Assembly: GCA_003255065.1 (NCBI GenBank)
Contig: QAOA01006081.1
Coordinates: 762,760 to 826,759, forward strand
From: Cercis canadensis
Lineage: Eukaryota > Streptophyta > Magnoliopsida > Fabales > Fabaceae
Length of the DNA stretch: 64,000 nucleotides
Direction of reading: 5' to 3'
The translations under genes and the position numbers were made by a program. The notes beneath the pieces were generated by a model. The model worked only from the letters and a program-made list of their open reading frames with translations, ran no database searches and was not told where the DNA came from. Positions 22,116 through 34,100 of the stretch are shown in pieces (position 1 is the first letter of the stretch; every line of letters starts with the position of its first letter).

Positions 22116-25100
22116 TTACAGAAGTGATAGTTCTCCGGAAGGAATTGATCTCTTGACAAGTTTATTCCAGGACTCGTTGGTCTCTGTGATGACCTTAAGA
22201 GCAAAATCCTGTTTATCAAAAAGAAGTTTATGACAGCATCAGATAAAATGAAGGCCAAGGTCATGAACAGACACGCTTCACTTCTATCTTTCTTGTTCTT
22301 AGTTTATTTTATGGTAAAATATGGCCAAGGTCAAGGAACCAACCTAGAAAGAGTGATCCAGATAAGATTGGAGGCATGTTAAACTAGAATGCTATGGCTA
22401 ATTTTAGATATATCCTAATGTATAACAGGAAAGCCACAATAGTATCAGCCATAAGCTTCATCACATGTACATGGCTGCAATGGACAGTTCAATTTAATCT
22501 TCAATTGTGCTGTAAGCTCCATCATGCCATGGCATGTGAGATATCAAAAAGATATTTAAAAATTAGAAAAAAGAAGAAGTTGTTACAGGCATATCTACAT
22601 ATTCATCATCCAGACATGCCAGAAGCATAATACTAACAAATATAGATTTTTGTTTTTATCTGAATAAAATATTTTGCTAACCCTTTATTCCAATCATAAC
22701 TAGAAACAAAGTAACCAACTTCTACCACTCAAAGCAGTTCTTAAAGGAAACTAAATAGAGCTGCCAATTGCACAGAATCTTTGAGTAACCACAAAAACAA
22801 GCACCAAATAAATTATGAGGATATGTTAGCTGCTAACCTCTGAGAGAAAGTTCAAAAACAGAACAAAGAATTCCAAAGGGCACATGCATAAAAACTCCAG
22901 TCGTAAATGTACCTTGTTTGCTGCCGTGTTACCAAGCCCAAATTTGTTGGCAGGTTTTCCATCAGGTATCTTGTAGTCTCTGAACCAGTCCCGAATCGCT
23001 GTGAGGGTGCCCTGAGGACAACCACCAGATTAGATACCACACATGTTGCTAATCAAACAACATCATTAGACTTGAATCCAAATTAGTAGCCCAGTTAGTC
23101 AACTTTGCAATACCAAAAGACAAGCTGATTTGACTGCTGCCTACAAGTAGGTAGGTTTAATCAGACACTTAAAAGATCACCCTAGAGTTGTTTCAGATAA
23201 TTGGTCAATGTGCTCATAAGCACCATCATAATTAGGAATATGTATCAACCAAGTTGGTCACAACCTCCCTAGTCCCTAACAGCTGTACAGCTGTAAAGAT
23301 AAAGAGGAAGAAAATTTGCTACTAACTGACTGAACAAACCCTAACTCCTTGGTCATTAAATAAAATATTTGACAAATTTTCCTCATCAAGGGCCATGATT
23401 TCACCTTCTTAATAAATCCTGTTTATTCTTCACAAAAACAAGAGCAATGCTATGATTGAATTAAGCACAAATGCATGTTCTGTTAAATAATATGCCATGC
23501 TTTTTTGAAAAAGTAGAGTATAAATAATGTGGACACGCATTACATTTATGATTAAACTATAATTAACTCAACACACAAGTGTCACATCTCTGTTCTCAGC
23601 TGGATGTCGCCTTACAAAAGTATCCTAAAGCCACAAACTGAAACCCCTTCTCTTCTTTTCCTTCTTTTCACTTTTTTATCATCAGTTCTTTCAAGGCCAG
23701 GAAGCATATGCCTTGTTATTTTACTTTATCTCACCTACATTAAGTGTGCTTTAAATCAAACAAATAACAGACAGAACAAATGACAGGGGACTATGCTCTA
23801 TATGCTACAATCACAAACAAATAAATGGTAGAGGATAGAACTGGGAAATAAATCATGAGCTATTTAGATAATATAGCTTACCGGAAAATGCTTTTCAACA
23901 TCATTAACATCATGGACAAGTGAAGCCTTTGGATCATCTAATGAAATTGCAACTATTTTCCAATCAAGCTCTCCTTCATCAATCATGGCTAAAGCAGCCA
24001 AGGGTTTGACCCTGAGAATCTCCCCTATTTTCCTCTGACTTTCACCAATCTCAACCACATCAACTACACATTAAAAGAATTTTAGATGCATTATGTTGTA
24101 ATCCTACTTATAACAATGATATGGAAAAGACTGAATTCTACAGTAGTAAATAATTGAATACCCGGATCATTATCACCAAATGCTCCTTCAACTTCAGAGT
24201 TTGCAAAAGATGGGTCTTCCCACGTTTGTGGAAGCAACCCATAGTTCCAATGTATATTATAGCTGAATAGAAAGCAAAAGACTTTTCAGAAAAGGCTACC
24301 ATCCAAAGTCCAACTAGCTACATCTATAAAGCAGAAGTTTCAAAATAAAGCAATGGCAAGCCTAAGGCTTGATGTATGAGACAGCACAAACTCAAGAAAT
24401 TTACTTATAATAACATAAGGAAGATGGCATCTTGGGAAAGTGCATGCATTGAAGGGGCGCAATGATTTCCAAAGTTTCTGCATAGATTATGGTTATCAAT
24501 AGAAATTAATGAGAAGCCACACTTTAGACTTTATATTGCCAATTTTCCATTAATAAAGGTAAGTCTTCGTGAAAGAGCTTTCTGTTTGAAGTTGAAAATT
24601 TACTTGCATAATTAAACTCACACTACACTGACCAATGCTAGAGAGAAAGAACTGGAGCTAGAACTACTAAATATTGGCTAGGATTTCCACAACCAGTGTG
24701 GTAGACCAGACCAATTTTAATCTCATAGAATTATAGCTATATTTAAGTCCATTATATCAATTACTAATACAAGTCAAGAAGAAACTGAAGCAACTAGTCA
24801 AAGACAAAAGAGGAAAGATATGAACCCTCAAGTTGTATCTTACGGATAATATCGAAGCTTTCCCTTTTTTGTATCCTGTTTTATGGGAGTATATGCCTCA
24901 TCAGTAGCGACTTCCATCTTTGCACTACTTTCTTTTGGTATTTCAACAATAAAGTTGAACACACCATCTCCTAGCTGCAATGGAATATCGTGCCAGGGAG
25001 AAACCTGCATGCCATGCAACACTATTTTTGGTAGGTACAAGCAAAAGGAAGTCTCAATTGTCACAACACAAGCCCTTGTAACAGGTAACTCATTCAAATG

Positions 25101-26498
25101 AACAGAAGCTGATATTTTTCTTTTTCTTTTTTTATTAAAAAAAAAATCCATTATCATATACTCAGCCTTACAAAAATAATTCTGCAATTGCTGACTTACA
25201 AAACAACTAGATAATCTAACTCATGATTCTAGATGGAATCATGCCCAAAGTAACAGCTCACTAGACACCTGTTTTTAATTTCTGTAAAAGAAAAGGAGAA
25301 AGAAAACACACACACACTCACACAAAACATAATCATCTCAATCAGCTCGCAAGTCTAGACTATATCATAGAATAGTCAGCAAGAAACTGAACCACATGAT
25401 TTATCTTATCAAATCCAGCACACGGCATTGCAAACACTACCCATAACTTGCTATTGGTCATTCTAAGAAAATACAACTATTAAACCAGAAGTTACTCCGA
25501 GATAAATAGACATAGCCAAACTAGAATCCCCCTTTCCTTTTCCTTTGGCAGCAATCATGCAAAGTACCTTATAATGAATAGAAAGATTCGCTTTCTATTC
25601 TTCTCCATTTATCTGCAATCAAGTAGGGTTTGTTGCCTATAAGGAATCAAAATCAAGGTAAAAATTTGAATTTGAATTTAAAAGAAGGAAAATCAGAGAC
25701 CTTATTTGAGTGCATGAACTGTCCAAGGACTCAGTTAAATCCAGAATTTGAGAAATAGGATTCTTGACAAGATGACTTCAGCATCTACTTTTATTTGACT
25801 TTCAACAATTCTACTAAGAAATAAGCAGCTATTCAGGGGAAAAAAAAAATCCATTACTTGTTATATGACGTTTTGATACTTCCAGACAGAAGCCACTCTA
25901 CCAAGCAAAACAGTTCAATTGAAACTCCAGGAAAAAAAAAAAAAAAAAAAAAGNAAAAAAAAAAAAAGGTGAGCATGGGTCAATAAAGATTCAGTATTTA
26001 ACTCTCTTTCCACTGTTCTTCTGCCACATTTCTCATTATTCACACTGTACTTGATCAAATGCAAAATTGAATCACTGATAATTTAAAAAGAGGGGGGAGG
26101 AGGAAGTCACTACATCACATTGCGCTCGTTCTGAGCAAAACCCAGTATTATGACACCCCGGATACCCAAAAATAAAAATCAATCTACATTTTTTCCCACA
26201 ACAAACAAACAACACAATATAAGCTTTGGTAAAATTGGAAAAATACCTTCTTCCCAGATTTGTCGACGAAGAATACTCTATAATCTAGGGTTTCAGGTTG
26301 CCCTTCCTCCTTGACCTGAACCTCAGGGTTGTAGATAGCCCTACAGGTATAAGACCTCCTGGAAGACGAATAAGCAGCCTTGAGGTTCTTAAGGAAAAGG
26401 CTCTGAATAAAAGGCTTATGCTTTAGCAATACTGAGTTCTTAGTAAGCAAGCAGCTTGTGGAGTTGCTGGCTATGGCTATTGCTCTCGTGGCCGCCAT
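22116..26498 (-). CDS. PPA6: Soluble inorganic pyrophosphatase, plastid
   Basis: Six exons (26247-26498, 24844-25004, 24162-24262, 23882-24063, 22913-23011, 22116-22208) give 888 nt, 295 residues, close to the roughly 300 of Arabidopsis PPA6. Start chosen at MAATRAIAIASNSTS, which begins a Ser-rich, acid-poor transit peptide of about 65 residues; an in-frame upstream ATG exists but its sequence is unlike the family. Mature part: YNPEVQVKEEGQPETLDYRV, PWHDIPLQLGDGVFNFIVEI, the family signature DNDPVDVVEIG with its metal-binding aspartates, and KHFPGTLTAIRDWFRDYKIP. It hydrolyses pyrophosphate made by plastid starch, lipid and nucleotide synthesis, pulling those reactions forward. The second and third introns carry only AT-rich sequence. 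All junctions are canonical. Confidence 0.96.
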
Positions 26499-27310
26499 GG
26501 ATGCTGTGCTACTACCAGAGAGAGTGAACCAACGAGCAGCTACGTTCACAGTACCAGTAGCTCGTAGCTGATAGGCTTTCTTCGTGGCGGCGTCTGCGTC
26601 ACTATATTTTTTATTATTTTTCTTGTTTTGTATGATTTGGTGGCACTCCCTCATTGGGAGAAGGGGGAAAATCTCAATCCCCACGTGGGTTTTCAAGCGC
26701 GTGGAACACTCTTGCTCTCCATCGATGACCAACGAATATTCGAACTTGACCTGCATCCTGACCCGATCCATTTCTCACTTCGTGTATGTTGGGTTGAGAC
26801 TTGAGAGCTTTAAAATTTTAATTAGTACTTAATTTACTTATGGAGGTTTTTTTATAAATATTTTTGTATTTATATAATATGTTATATTATATATAAATAA
26901 TATGTATATAAATTAATTATTTTTAAATTTATTTAAAATATAAAATAAATTTTTATATTTAATAAATTATATTTTATATTTAATAAAATATAAAAATTAT
27001 ATATACTTATTATGTCAATATAATATAACACTTGTATAATATCATAAAATTTTTATTTATTTATTTGATGAGAAAAAATTAAGAAATATTGGGAAAACCA
27101 ATGAAGTCGAGAATCGGGACTAGAGAAAAAATGTAGTGGTACTTGTGGACTAGGCCCAAGTGTTTGGGGCCCAAAAAGTTAATCGATCTAATCTCATCAA
27201 TACCCATAACGTCATACTTCTAGTTCTAGAGATTACTAACTCGATAGTTCCCTTATAATTTATAAATGGCATGTACCCTTGATAAATATAAGTAACTCTT
27301 TTATGTATTT
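26499..27310. other. Pyrophosphatase 5' flank and AT-rich DNA
   Basis: 26499-26780 is GC-richer and is likely the 5' leader and promoter of the pyrophosphatase. 26820-27080 is very AT-rich and resembles, in inverted orientation, part of 27760-27870 (ATAAAATATAATTTATTTAA-like), suggesting relics of one MITE family. Confidence 0.4.
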
Positions 27311-27580
27311 ACTTTTTTTTTTTTTGGTAAGACAACGATATCAAGACTCAAAACAAGAAAAGAACTAAACAGAAACATTACGGGGCACAAAAGCCCCAGC
27401 TAAATCACCCAAAACCAAAAGTTGGAGCTTCTGGGGAGGGGAGGAAAAGAAGAGTCAACTTGACTCTTGATCACAACCCATGTTAGCGAGCCAGTCGATG
27501 CATCTGTTCGCTTCTTTATAAGCAACAGAGAGCATAACATTCCAATTCCAAGTAGGAGAGAGCATAATAGCCTATGTGTA
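27311..27580 (-). mobile_element. LINE (L1-type) 3' end, 5'-truncated
   Basis: On the minus strand the end of a non-LTR RNase H-like domain is readable (SVAYKEANRCIDWLANMGCD then QESS and stop at about 27462), followed by about 140 bp of 3' untranslated sequence and a poly(A) tail, seen as the T run at 27310-27324. Possible target duplication TATGTATTTACT on the left against TATGTGTATCTACT on the right. Confidence 0.75.
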
Positions 27581-28036
27581 TCTACTTATTTAACTTAGAT
27601 ATCGAAGTACGATGTTGGGCAACAAATTCGGCTAGAGCTTTATTTCATCCAGTTTAATTGCCCTAGTGTTATTCGAGCTTTTAAGATTGGAACTAATAAT
27701 TAAATTAATGGGGATTCTATGATACTACGTAAGTATGTCATACTACACTGACGTGGCAAACATACATAATTTTCATATTTTATTATATATAAAATATAAT
27801 TTATTTAATTTTTTAAATAAACTTAAAAACAGTTAATTTGTACACATGTCATTCATTTATTGGCTATTTCTATGTATTATGACATATTACATAAATACTA
27901 AAAGTATCTAAGAAACCTCCTTAAATTAAATACTAATTTAAATTTAAACTTTCTTGAAGACAATTCATCCTATATCATAATTTCTTGGCATTTGGTTTCA
28001 CTTCAATTTTTCAACCGACCTCATACCTTTTTGGGG

Positions 28037-29289
28037 AGGGGTGTTCATCGGTCGGGTTTGGTCGATTTTGGCCACCTTCCTCATCCGACCGAAGGTTTTC
28101 GGGTTGAAAAAACATTCACCCGTCACCGACCAAAGCTATGTAGAAATCGAAAAATCTCAGGTTGGTCGGTTTTGGTCATAGGCGGGTGGGTTAAATCGGG
28201 TTTGGTATATTAGTTTTATTTTTTTCAAAAAAGAAAAGAACAGAGAATAGCAGATGTAAAAGAAGAAAAGTGTAGATAAAAAATATATGTGATGCTAAAT
28301 CTTGAACTTCATCAAAGAACTATTTTACAATACTCAACAGATTTGTATAAAATTTAATGCAAAATAAAAATAATATTAACATAATAAAGCAGAGGAGCTT
28401 AACATTGATCTTCTTGAAGGGAAGGAGGTTGATTCCACTGTTTTGCCTCTAGAAATAAGTTGTTGCAGGCAGACCGTCGGAGTTAGTGAAGAGAAGCAGA
28501 AAAGCGATGCCTGTTGTCGAACTTGCTACCATAGCAACCATTTTCGTAAGCTGAGGTCCACTCCACTCCCTGTAGGATGAAACTTTCTTCGGTTCTTTTG
28601 ATATTGAGTCTGACTCTTCTATAAACACCGGTGATCCAATATCAGACTTCGCCTTTTGGGCTACCCTTCCTCTATCAACAAACAGGAAAGGTATTTCTCT
28701 CTTGAAGGCATGAACAAGATGCTACAGCAAAAGATTGCCACTTTGTCTTCTAATTAATTTTTATCCTTATATTCTAGAAAGTGCGCTACCTTCTTCAACC
28801 ATTAATTGACTGATATAGTCAAAGAAAGAGGAGACGAGAAGATCGAGAAAGGAAGATCCGAAGAGATAAAGATGAAAATTTAAAAGCAACGTGGAGAGAG
28901 AGAAGAGTAACTAACCAACGTGAAAACCAAACAAGACCAGTATTAATTGTTGCTTGTTGAGTGTGTGGCATGAGAATAGAACTACCAAGAGTCATAATAG
29001 ATATTACAAACCTCGATGGCATCACCTCCATAGATGAATTAACCCCTCACAATGATCCAAGGGCTGAAAATGACCCTAGGATTTCACACCCTCTTAATAT
29101 CTATTGCACCAAACAATGATTAGTTTTATTCGGTTTTCCTTACCCAAAACTGAGGTAACCAGATAAAGCCGTTTCGATGAATCTCAGCCATCCGATCTCG
29201 ACCGACTTCATCTGGAACCGTTGGATTTGTCATATTTCGATTAGTATTAGTCAGTTGATTTCAGGTAGACCGGGTTGTGTACACCCCTA
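28037..29289. mobile_element. hAT-like non-autonomous element with a captured exon
   Basis: Left end AGGGGTGTTCATCGGTCGGG and reverse complement of the right end AGGGGTGTACACAACCCGGT match, with subterminal CGACCGA/TCGGTCGG repeats on both sides, as in plant hAT elements. Interior is not transposase but includes a gene-like exon on the minus strand. No clean 8-bp target duplication seen. Confidence 0.55.
28449..28721 (-). pseudogene. Captured terminal-exon fragment, unknown family
   Basis: After a good acceptor (TTTTGCTGTAG at 28722) a 90-codon frame stays open to a TAG at 28449-28451. Readable parts are HLVHAFKREIPFLFVDRGRV, AQKAKSDIGSPVFIEESDSI, REWSGPQLTKMVAMVASS and a hydrophobic GIAFLLLFTN segment. 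I do not recognise the parent gene. Its position inside a transposon with matching ends suggests transduplication of a host exon. Confidence 0.45.
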
Positions 29290-29594
29290 CTCTTGGTATC
29301 AAGTCTCATACGGAATATCATCACTTTTCATGAATTTTTGTGTTAGTAATAGTGTAGACATACTTTAACACTTTTTAAGTTCCAAATATATAAGAATTAC
29401 TATGTAGTAAAATTTTATGCAAGTATATCTAGAGATATTATTTCTTATTTTTCACTCATATCATGTTTATCCTTACCAAAATACAACTTTAGAAATTATC
29501 CAAATATCATTATCTTGATAGTTAAAAGATAGCATATTCTTGAAAATTCATGTAAAACCTATCACTTTGATATGTTGAAGAGTGAATAAAATTA

Positions 29595-30590
29595 GGGAAA
29601 AATCTAAAAAACCCCCATGAACTATACTCTTGTTGCACTTTACCTCTCATGCTTTAAAAACGTAAGAAAGACCTCCTCAACTACTAAAATGTGCAATTTA
29701 CCCCCAAGACCCAGACAGACATCCAAAAATAGACAGAAAGAATCATGTGCTTGGCACGCGGAGTGTTTAATCTGGGCCATAGTACAATTTATAAGGATAT
29801 AAATGAAAATAAATTTATTAAAATGTAGTCAAAAATAATATTTAAAAAGTTTTGGGGTCAAATTATAATATTAAAAAATATCATCTTCAACCTCCGGCGG
29901 GTATCCATTTCCAGAATTCGAGCCGTTTTCAAATCCATTCGGGTAATCTTCATATCTTTCTTATTTCTCAACTAAAATTTGTAAATCATATATCATTTTA
30001 AAGCTTATGAAATTTGCAACAACATTATGCTATTAGTTTTAATATTGAAGCTCAAAATGAAGCACGAAAAACTAAAGGCAACAGCGGTACATGTCACTCA
30101 ATCCGGCCAATCAAGAGTGAATTTCTCCAAATTCTTTGAGAGGTTTTGTGCGAAATTCATTTTCTAATACTACCAAAGCAATTTCTTTTTTCAAATGGTT
30201 CAATCTTTCTTCAAATTCTTCAAGGGGTTACGAAATTCATTTTCTAACACTACCTAAGCAAGTTTTGAGGATATTAACTATGATTTTTTGAGTTTTTAGC
30301 TACGATTTCACTTCTTCTCTTATTCCTCTCTAATTAAAAACGAATTTCTCCAAATTTTTTGAAGGATTTTGAAGTTCCTAGCTATGGTTTTCTAGCTTTC
30401 TAATTTTCTGAGTTTTGAAATTGCACGTGCATGACACGTGATTCTTTCCGTCTATTAATGGATGTCCGTCTGATATTTGGAGGTAAAACGCACATTTTCG
30501 TAGTTGAAGGAGGTATTTCTTATGTTTTTGAAGTATGAGAGATAAAATGCAATAAAAGTATAGTTTATGAGGGTTTTTTAGACTTTTCCC
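29595..30590. mobile_element. MULE-type element with long TIRs and 9-bp target duplication
   Basis: 996 bp. The left end GGGAAAAATCTAAAAAACCC and the reverse complement of the right end GGGAAAAGTCTAAAAAACCC align for about 125 bp. Flanking nine bases are ATAAAATTA (29586-29594) and ATAGAATTA (30591-30599), one mismatch. The interior has a GC-richer stretch and two copies of GAAATTCATTTTCTAAYACTACC near 30150 and 30233. No transposase frame. Confidence 0.85.
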
Positions 30591-30599
30591 ATAGAATTA

Positions 30600-31187
30600 T
30601 GATATTGGTTTCTAAGTTTCTATATAGATTACTATTTACCTTAAGATCCAATATAACTCTTATGCTCGAGATGATGGCTAAACAAAAATAACATTTCATG
30701 TAAAGGTAAGAAATATTCAATGATTAATATTGGAAAAGAGAAAAGCAACTATATTTTTTTTTAAAAAAAATTGAGAATTTTCAATATGAGAAAAAATAAT
30801 AATTGAGAATTTTGCATATTCTATATAAGTTCATTGAATTTGCTTTTGATTTCGACATTCTTTGACGTTGATTTCAAACAATGGGGTTATATTGTTTTCT
30901 TAACATTTTTAAATTTGATTTTTCTGCCCTCAATTTGAACAACGTTGAATCGGCTGCTGAAATTGAAGAGAAAGCTAACACGAGAAAAGATGAAATAGTG
31001 GGCGGAACTGGGGAAGTTATGGGACCTAACAGATTCTCACCTTAAAATACCTTAATTTCCCAACAACCAAACACCAAATAGGTATAACCAAACCATTCCA
31101 ATCTTGGCCCTTCCCTTGCAGAATCCAATTCCTATAACCCTTTGAAGCTCCGTTTTATCTTTGCATTCATCGAATGCTATAGCTTAA
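30600..31187 (+). other. Upstream region of the S-acyltransferase gene
   Basis: AT-rich to about 30850, then mixed sequence and a leader of moderate GC content before the ATG at 31188. No single TATA box is convincing. Confidence 0.4.
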
Positions 31188-34100
31188 ATGGCTTCTTCGG
31201 AGATCGAGGTGGTATCATCGGACTCAAAAGCCCAGAACATTCCCGATGAACCTCCTATAGTCGACGTGTTCTCTGCCTGTGTTTATGGGGACCTTGAGAA
31301 ATTGAGAAAGTTTGTTGAAGAAGATGGTGCTTCCGTTTCTACAGCTGATGTTAATGGCTATTATGCTCTTCAATGGGCATCCCTTAACTACTTTCCAGAT
31401 ATCATGCAGTATATCATTGAGGTATTAGCACAATTTTTTCATTGTTTCAGTATGTCTTTATGTATGTGAGCTGAACATGGATAATGTGAAATTGGGTTTG
31501 TTTTGAAAAATTGAATTGATTTGCCTATATGATATGAAGAAGAAAGTTGGAATTTTTTTTTTTTTTGGGCCATTGTCGGTGATGGAGGCATATTGATTTG
31601 TGAATTTATAGGGTTGTCTATGTGGGGAAATTGTCTTTCTGCAAGGCATTGGTGAGTTGTAGTGTGAGTTGGGTTGAATGTACTTTTAACTATCTATCTT
31701 GGGTGTTCCTGAAGCATGGAGGTGATGTCAATGCAACTGATCACATGCAACAGACAGCATTACACTGGGCGGCAGTTCGTGGTGCAACTGCAGTGGCTGA
31801 TATGCTCTTGGAGAATGGTGCTCGGGTTGAGGCTGCTGATGTAAATGGATACAGGGTACTGTTTTCTCTTTTCAATTGATCCTTAAAGTGGTGAAATGTA
31901 TATCTGTATATCTTATAATTCATTAAATGAAATAGCTTATGTGACTGATTGTAATAATTTTTGGTATTATTTGCTTAGTCATGGAATGAACTGGTTCTGA
32001 CTATTGTTTTAAGACTGTCTTTGAAAACCCCAGTGGATGATCAATCAGTAACCTTGCCTATTATTGTTTTCACATTCCATTTAGCATATCAATTCAGTTA
32101 CGAGCCATGAAGTGCATCTTTGTACATTGACTATGAGCAAACATGTTTTAAGTCCTTGCATATGATGTATCTGATTTATAATTCTTCAATTTGTGTGAAG
32201 AAGTATTATGAAGAACCGATAACAATTAGCGGTGATAGTAACTAAAAACTGTTGCATCTCTATGTTAAATACCTGTTGGTGATAGATATTGTGAACATCT
32301 GTAAAACAAAACTAAATTTGTTGTCAATTTTATGCATAATTGGTAATCATTTAATCTCAAACCCTCTGATATTCAGTTAAAATGTGCAATCAAATACATA
32401 TTCATCTTCCTTGCAATTCATAAAATGGAATTTATATTGCTAATATTGTGGTATTTTAATAGTTAAATGGTTCTTGCAGGCAGTTCATGTGGCTGCTCAA
32501 TATGGGCAGACAGGTTTCTTAAATCACATTATTGTAAAGTACCATGCTGATTATGATGTGCCTGATAATGAGGGAAGGAGTCCGCTTCATTGGTATGCCA
32601 TAAACTTCGGATTGTTTTGCACGGGTGACATATATTAGCACCTCATTTTGATATGTGACTTGGTTGCCAGCGTCATAATTCTGCTGTATGTAACTTCTTC
32701 TGAAAGTGAGCCATATGCAACATACTGAGCAGAAACAACTATTTCTGTTAATATGTGACTTGTGTGCAAGTCAAACAAGTTCATGAAAAGAAAAAATACA
32801 GAGGAAAAACTATGCTAATGAAGATAAGAATGACAAGATAATAATAAATGGTGTGCTTAATTTTTCTGTGGTCAACATTGGATAAATATTGAGACTTCAG
32901 AATATTTCTTTTTGACCCACTTCAGAGGTTTTGGTAGGATGAAGGAGGGAAAGATCTTATGGAGATGTGGAAGTGTTCTTTGTTTGCAAGGCTTGTGATG
33001 GGATAGGGTCATTGGGGGGGGAGGGGGGGNGGGGGGGGGGTGTTATCTTATGCCCTTTCTTTGTAATTCTCATTTTTATTGGTAAAAGTATTCTATTAGA
33101 TATACAACTATTCCTGGGCTTTTACCTAATAACTTAAGCTTTTGGGAGAGTTGGTTCCTTGACACGGTATCAGAGCCTCTTTGACTAAGTGGTCAAGAGA
33201 TCAGTCCCTGCTGCCCCCACCTTCTCAATTAAATAAAAGTTTCACCTGTGCTTTGTTCACGCTTCAATCCTAAAGGGCTTTCACATTTTGGGGGGTGGGG
33301 GTGAAAGATATAAAGTCATTCTTGAACCTTCACCTAATAGCTTAAGCTTTTGGGAGAGTTGTTTCCTTGACATCTTTTATTAAGAAAAAATAAACTCTTA
33401 TGGAGATGTGTAAAGTTGGTGGTTTTCCAATGTCTATGGACTATGCATAATGAAATGTTTCTTCAAGAACATTTTAATCCCTGAGTTTTATTGCTGTATT
33501 ATGGAAGAGCACTATGTACATGTCTTCCTTATGATACTCTACTTTTGGGTGTTCTCTGGGGTTTTTGTCAAGGGTACACAATGTAGTTGGACAGATTTTT
33601 TTCTAATTGATGTTCTTTTCTTGTGTTTCTTCCCTCTATTTCCTGCTTGGAGGATAGCTAATTTGTCTAATTGTACACTTCATTTACTTTTTTCTTTATG
33701 GGATAGATAACAATCATTAAGAAGTGCCCAAAAAAGCCCAAGTTATTTTCTGCTACTTTGACAATCTTCAGTACTTTGTTTCATTTCTCTTCATTTTCAC
33801 CTTTTCAGACACACTTTTTTTTTTCCCTCCATTCCTCACGGGTTGTGTTTTGGTGTTACTTGCACATGGGCAAAACGACCTTTGTCAATCTTTCCCTCAC
33901 TGTTTCATCTGTTGGCTCCGCTCTCGTTACTTTTTAGCATTAGAACAGATTTTTATCATTTTCATTGAAGAAGTCTTTAGTGCATTCATACTCTCTGTTA
34001 ATTCTGTCCACAAATAGGGCTATTTGTAAACTGTAATTTTTTTTTTTGAGCCAATTGATCTTATAAAGTATCAACTGATGGAATGGGCCTCATTGCGCTT

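Noticed and set aside
26500..26771. Upstream in-frame ATG extending the pyrophosphatase by about 90 residues
   Set aside because: The extension is unlike any pyrophosphatase N-terminus, while the internal MAATRA start gives a normal plastid transit peptide and family length.
33450..34017. Two plus-strand frames of 86 and 97 codons in PAT intron 3
   Set aside because: T-rich intron sequence giving Phe-rich translations; they lie between well-supported exons 3 and 4.
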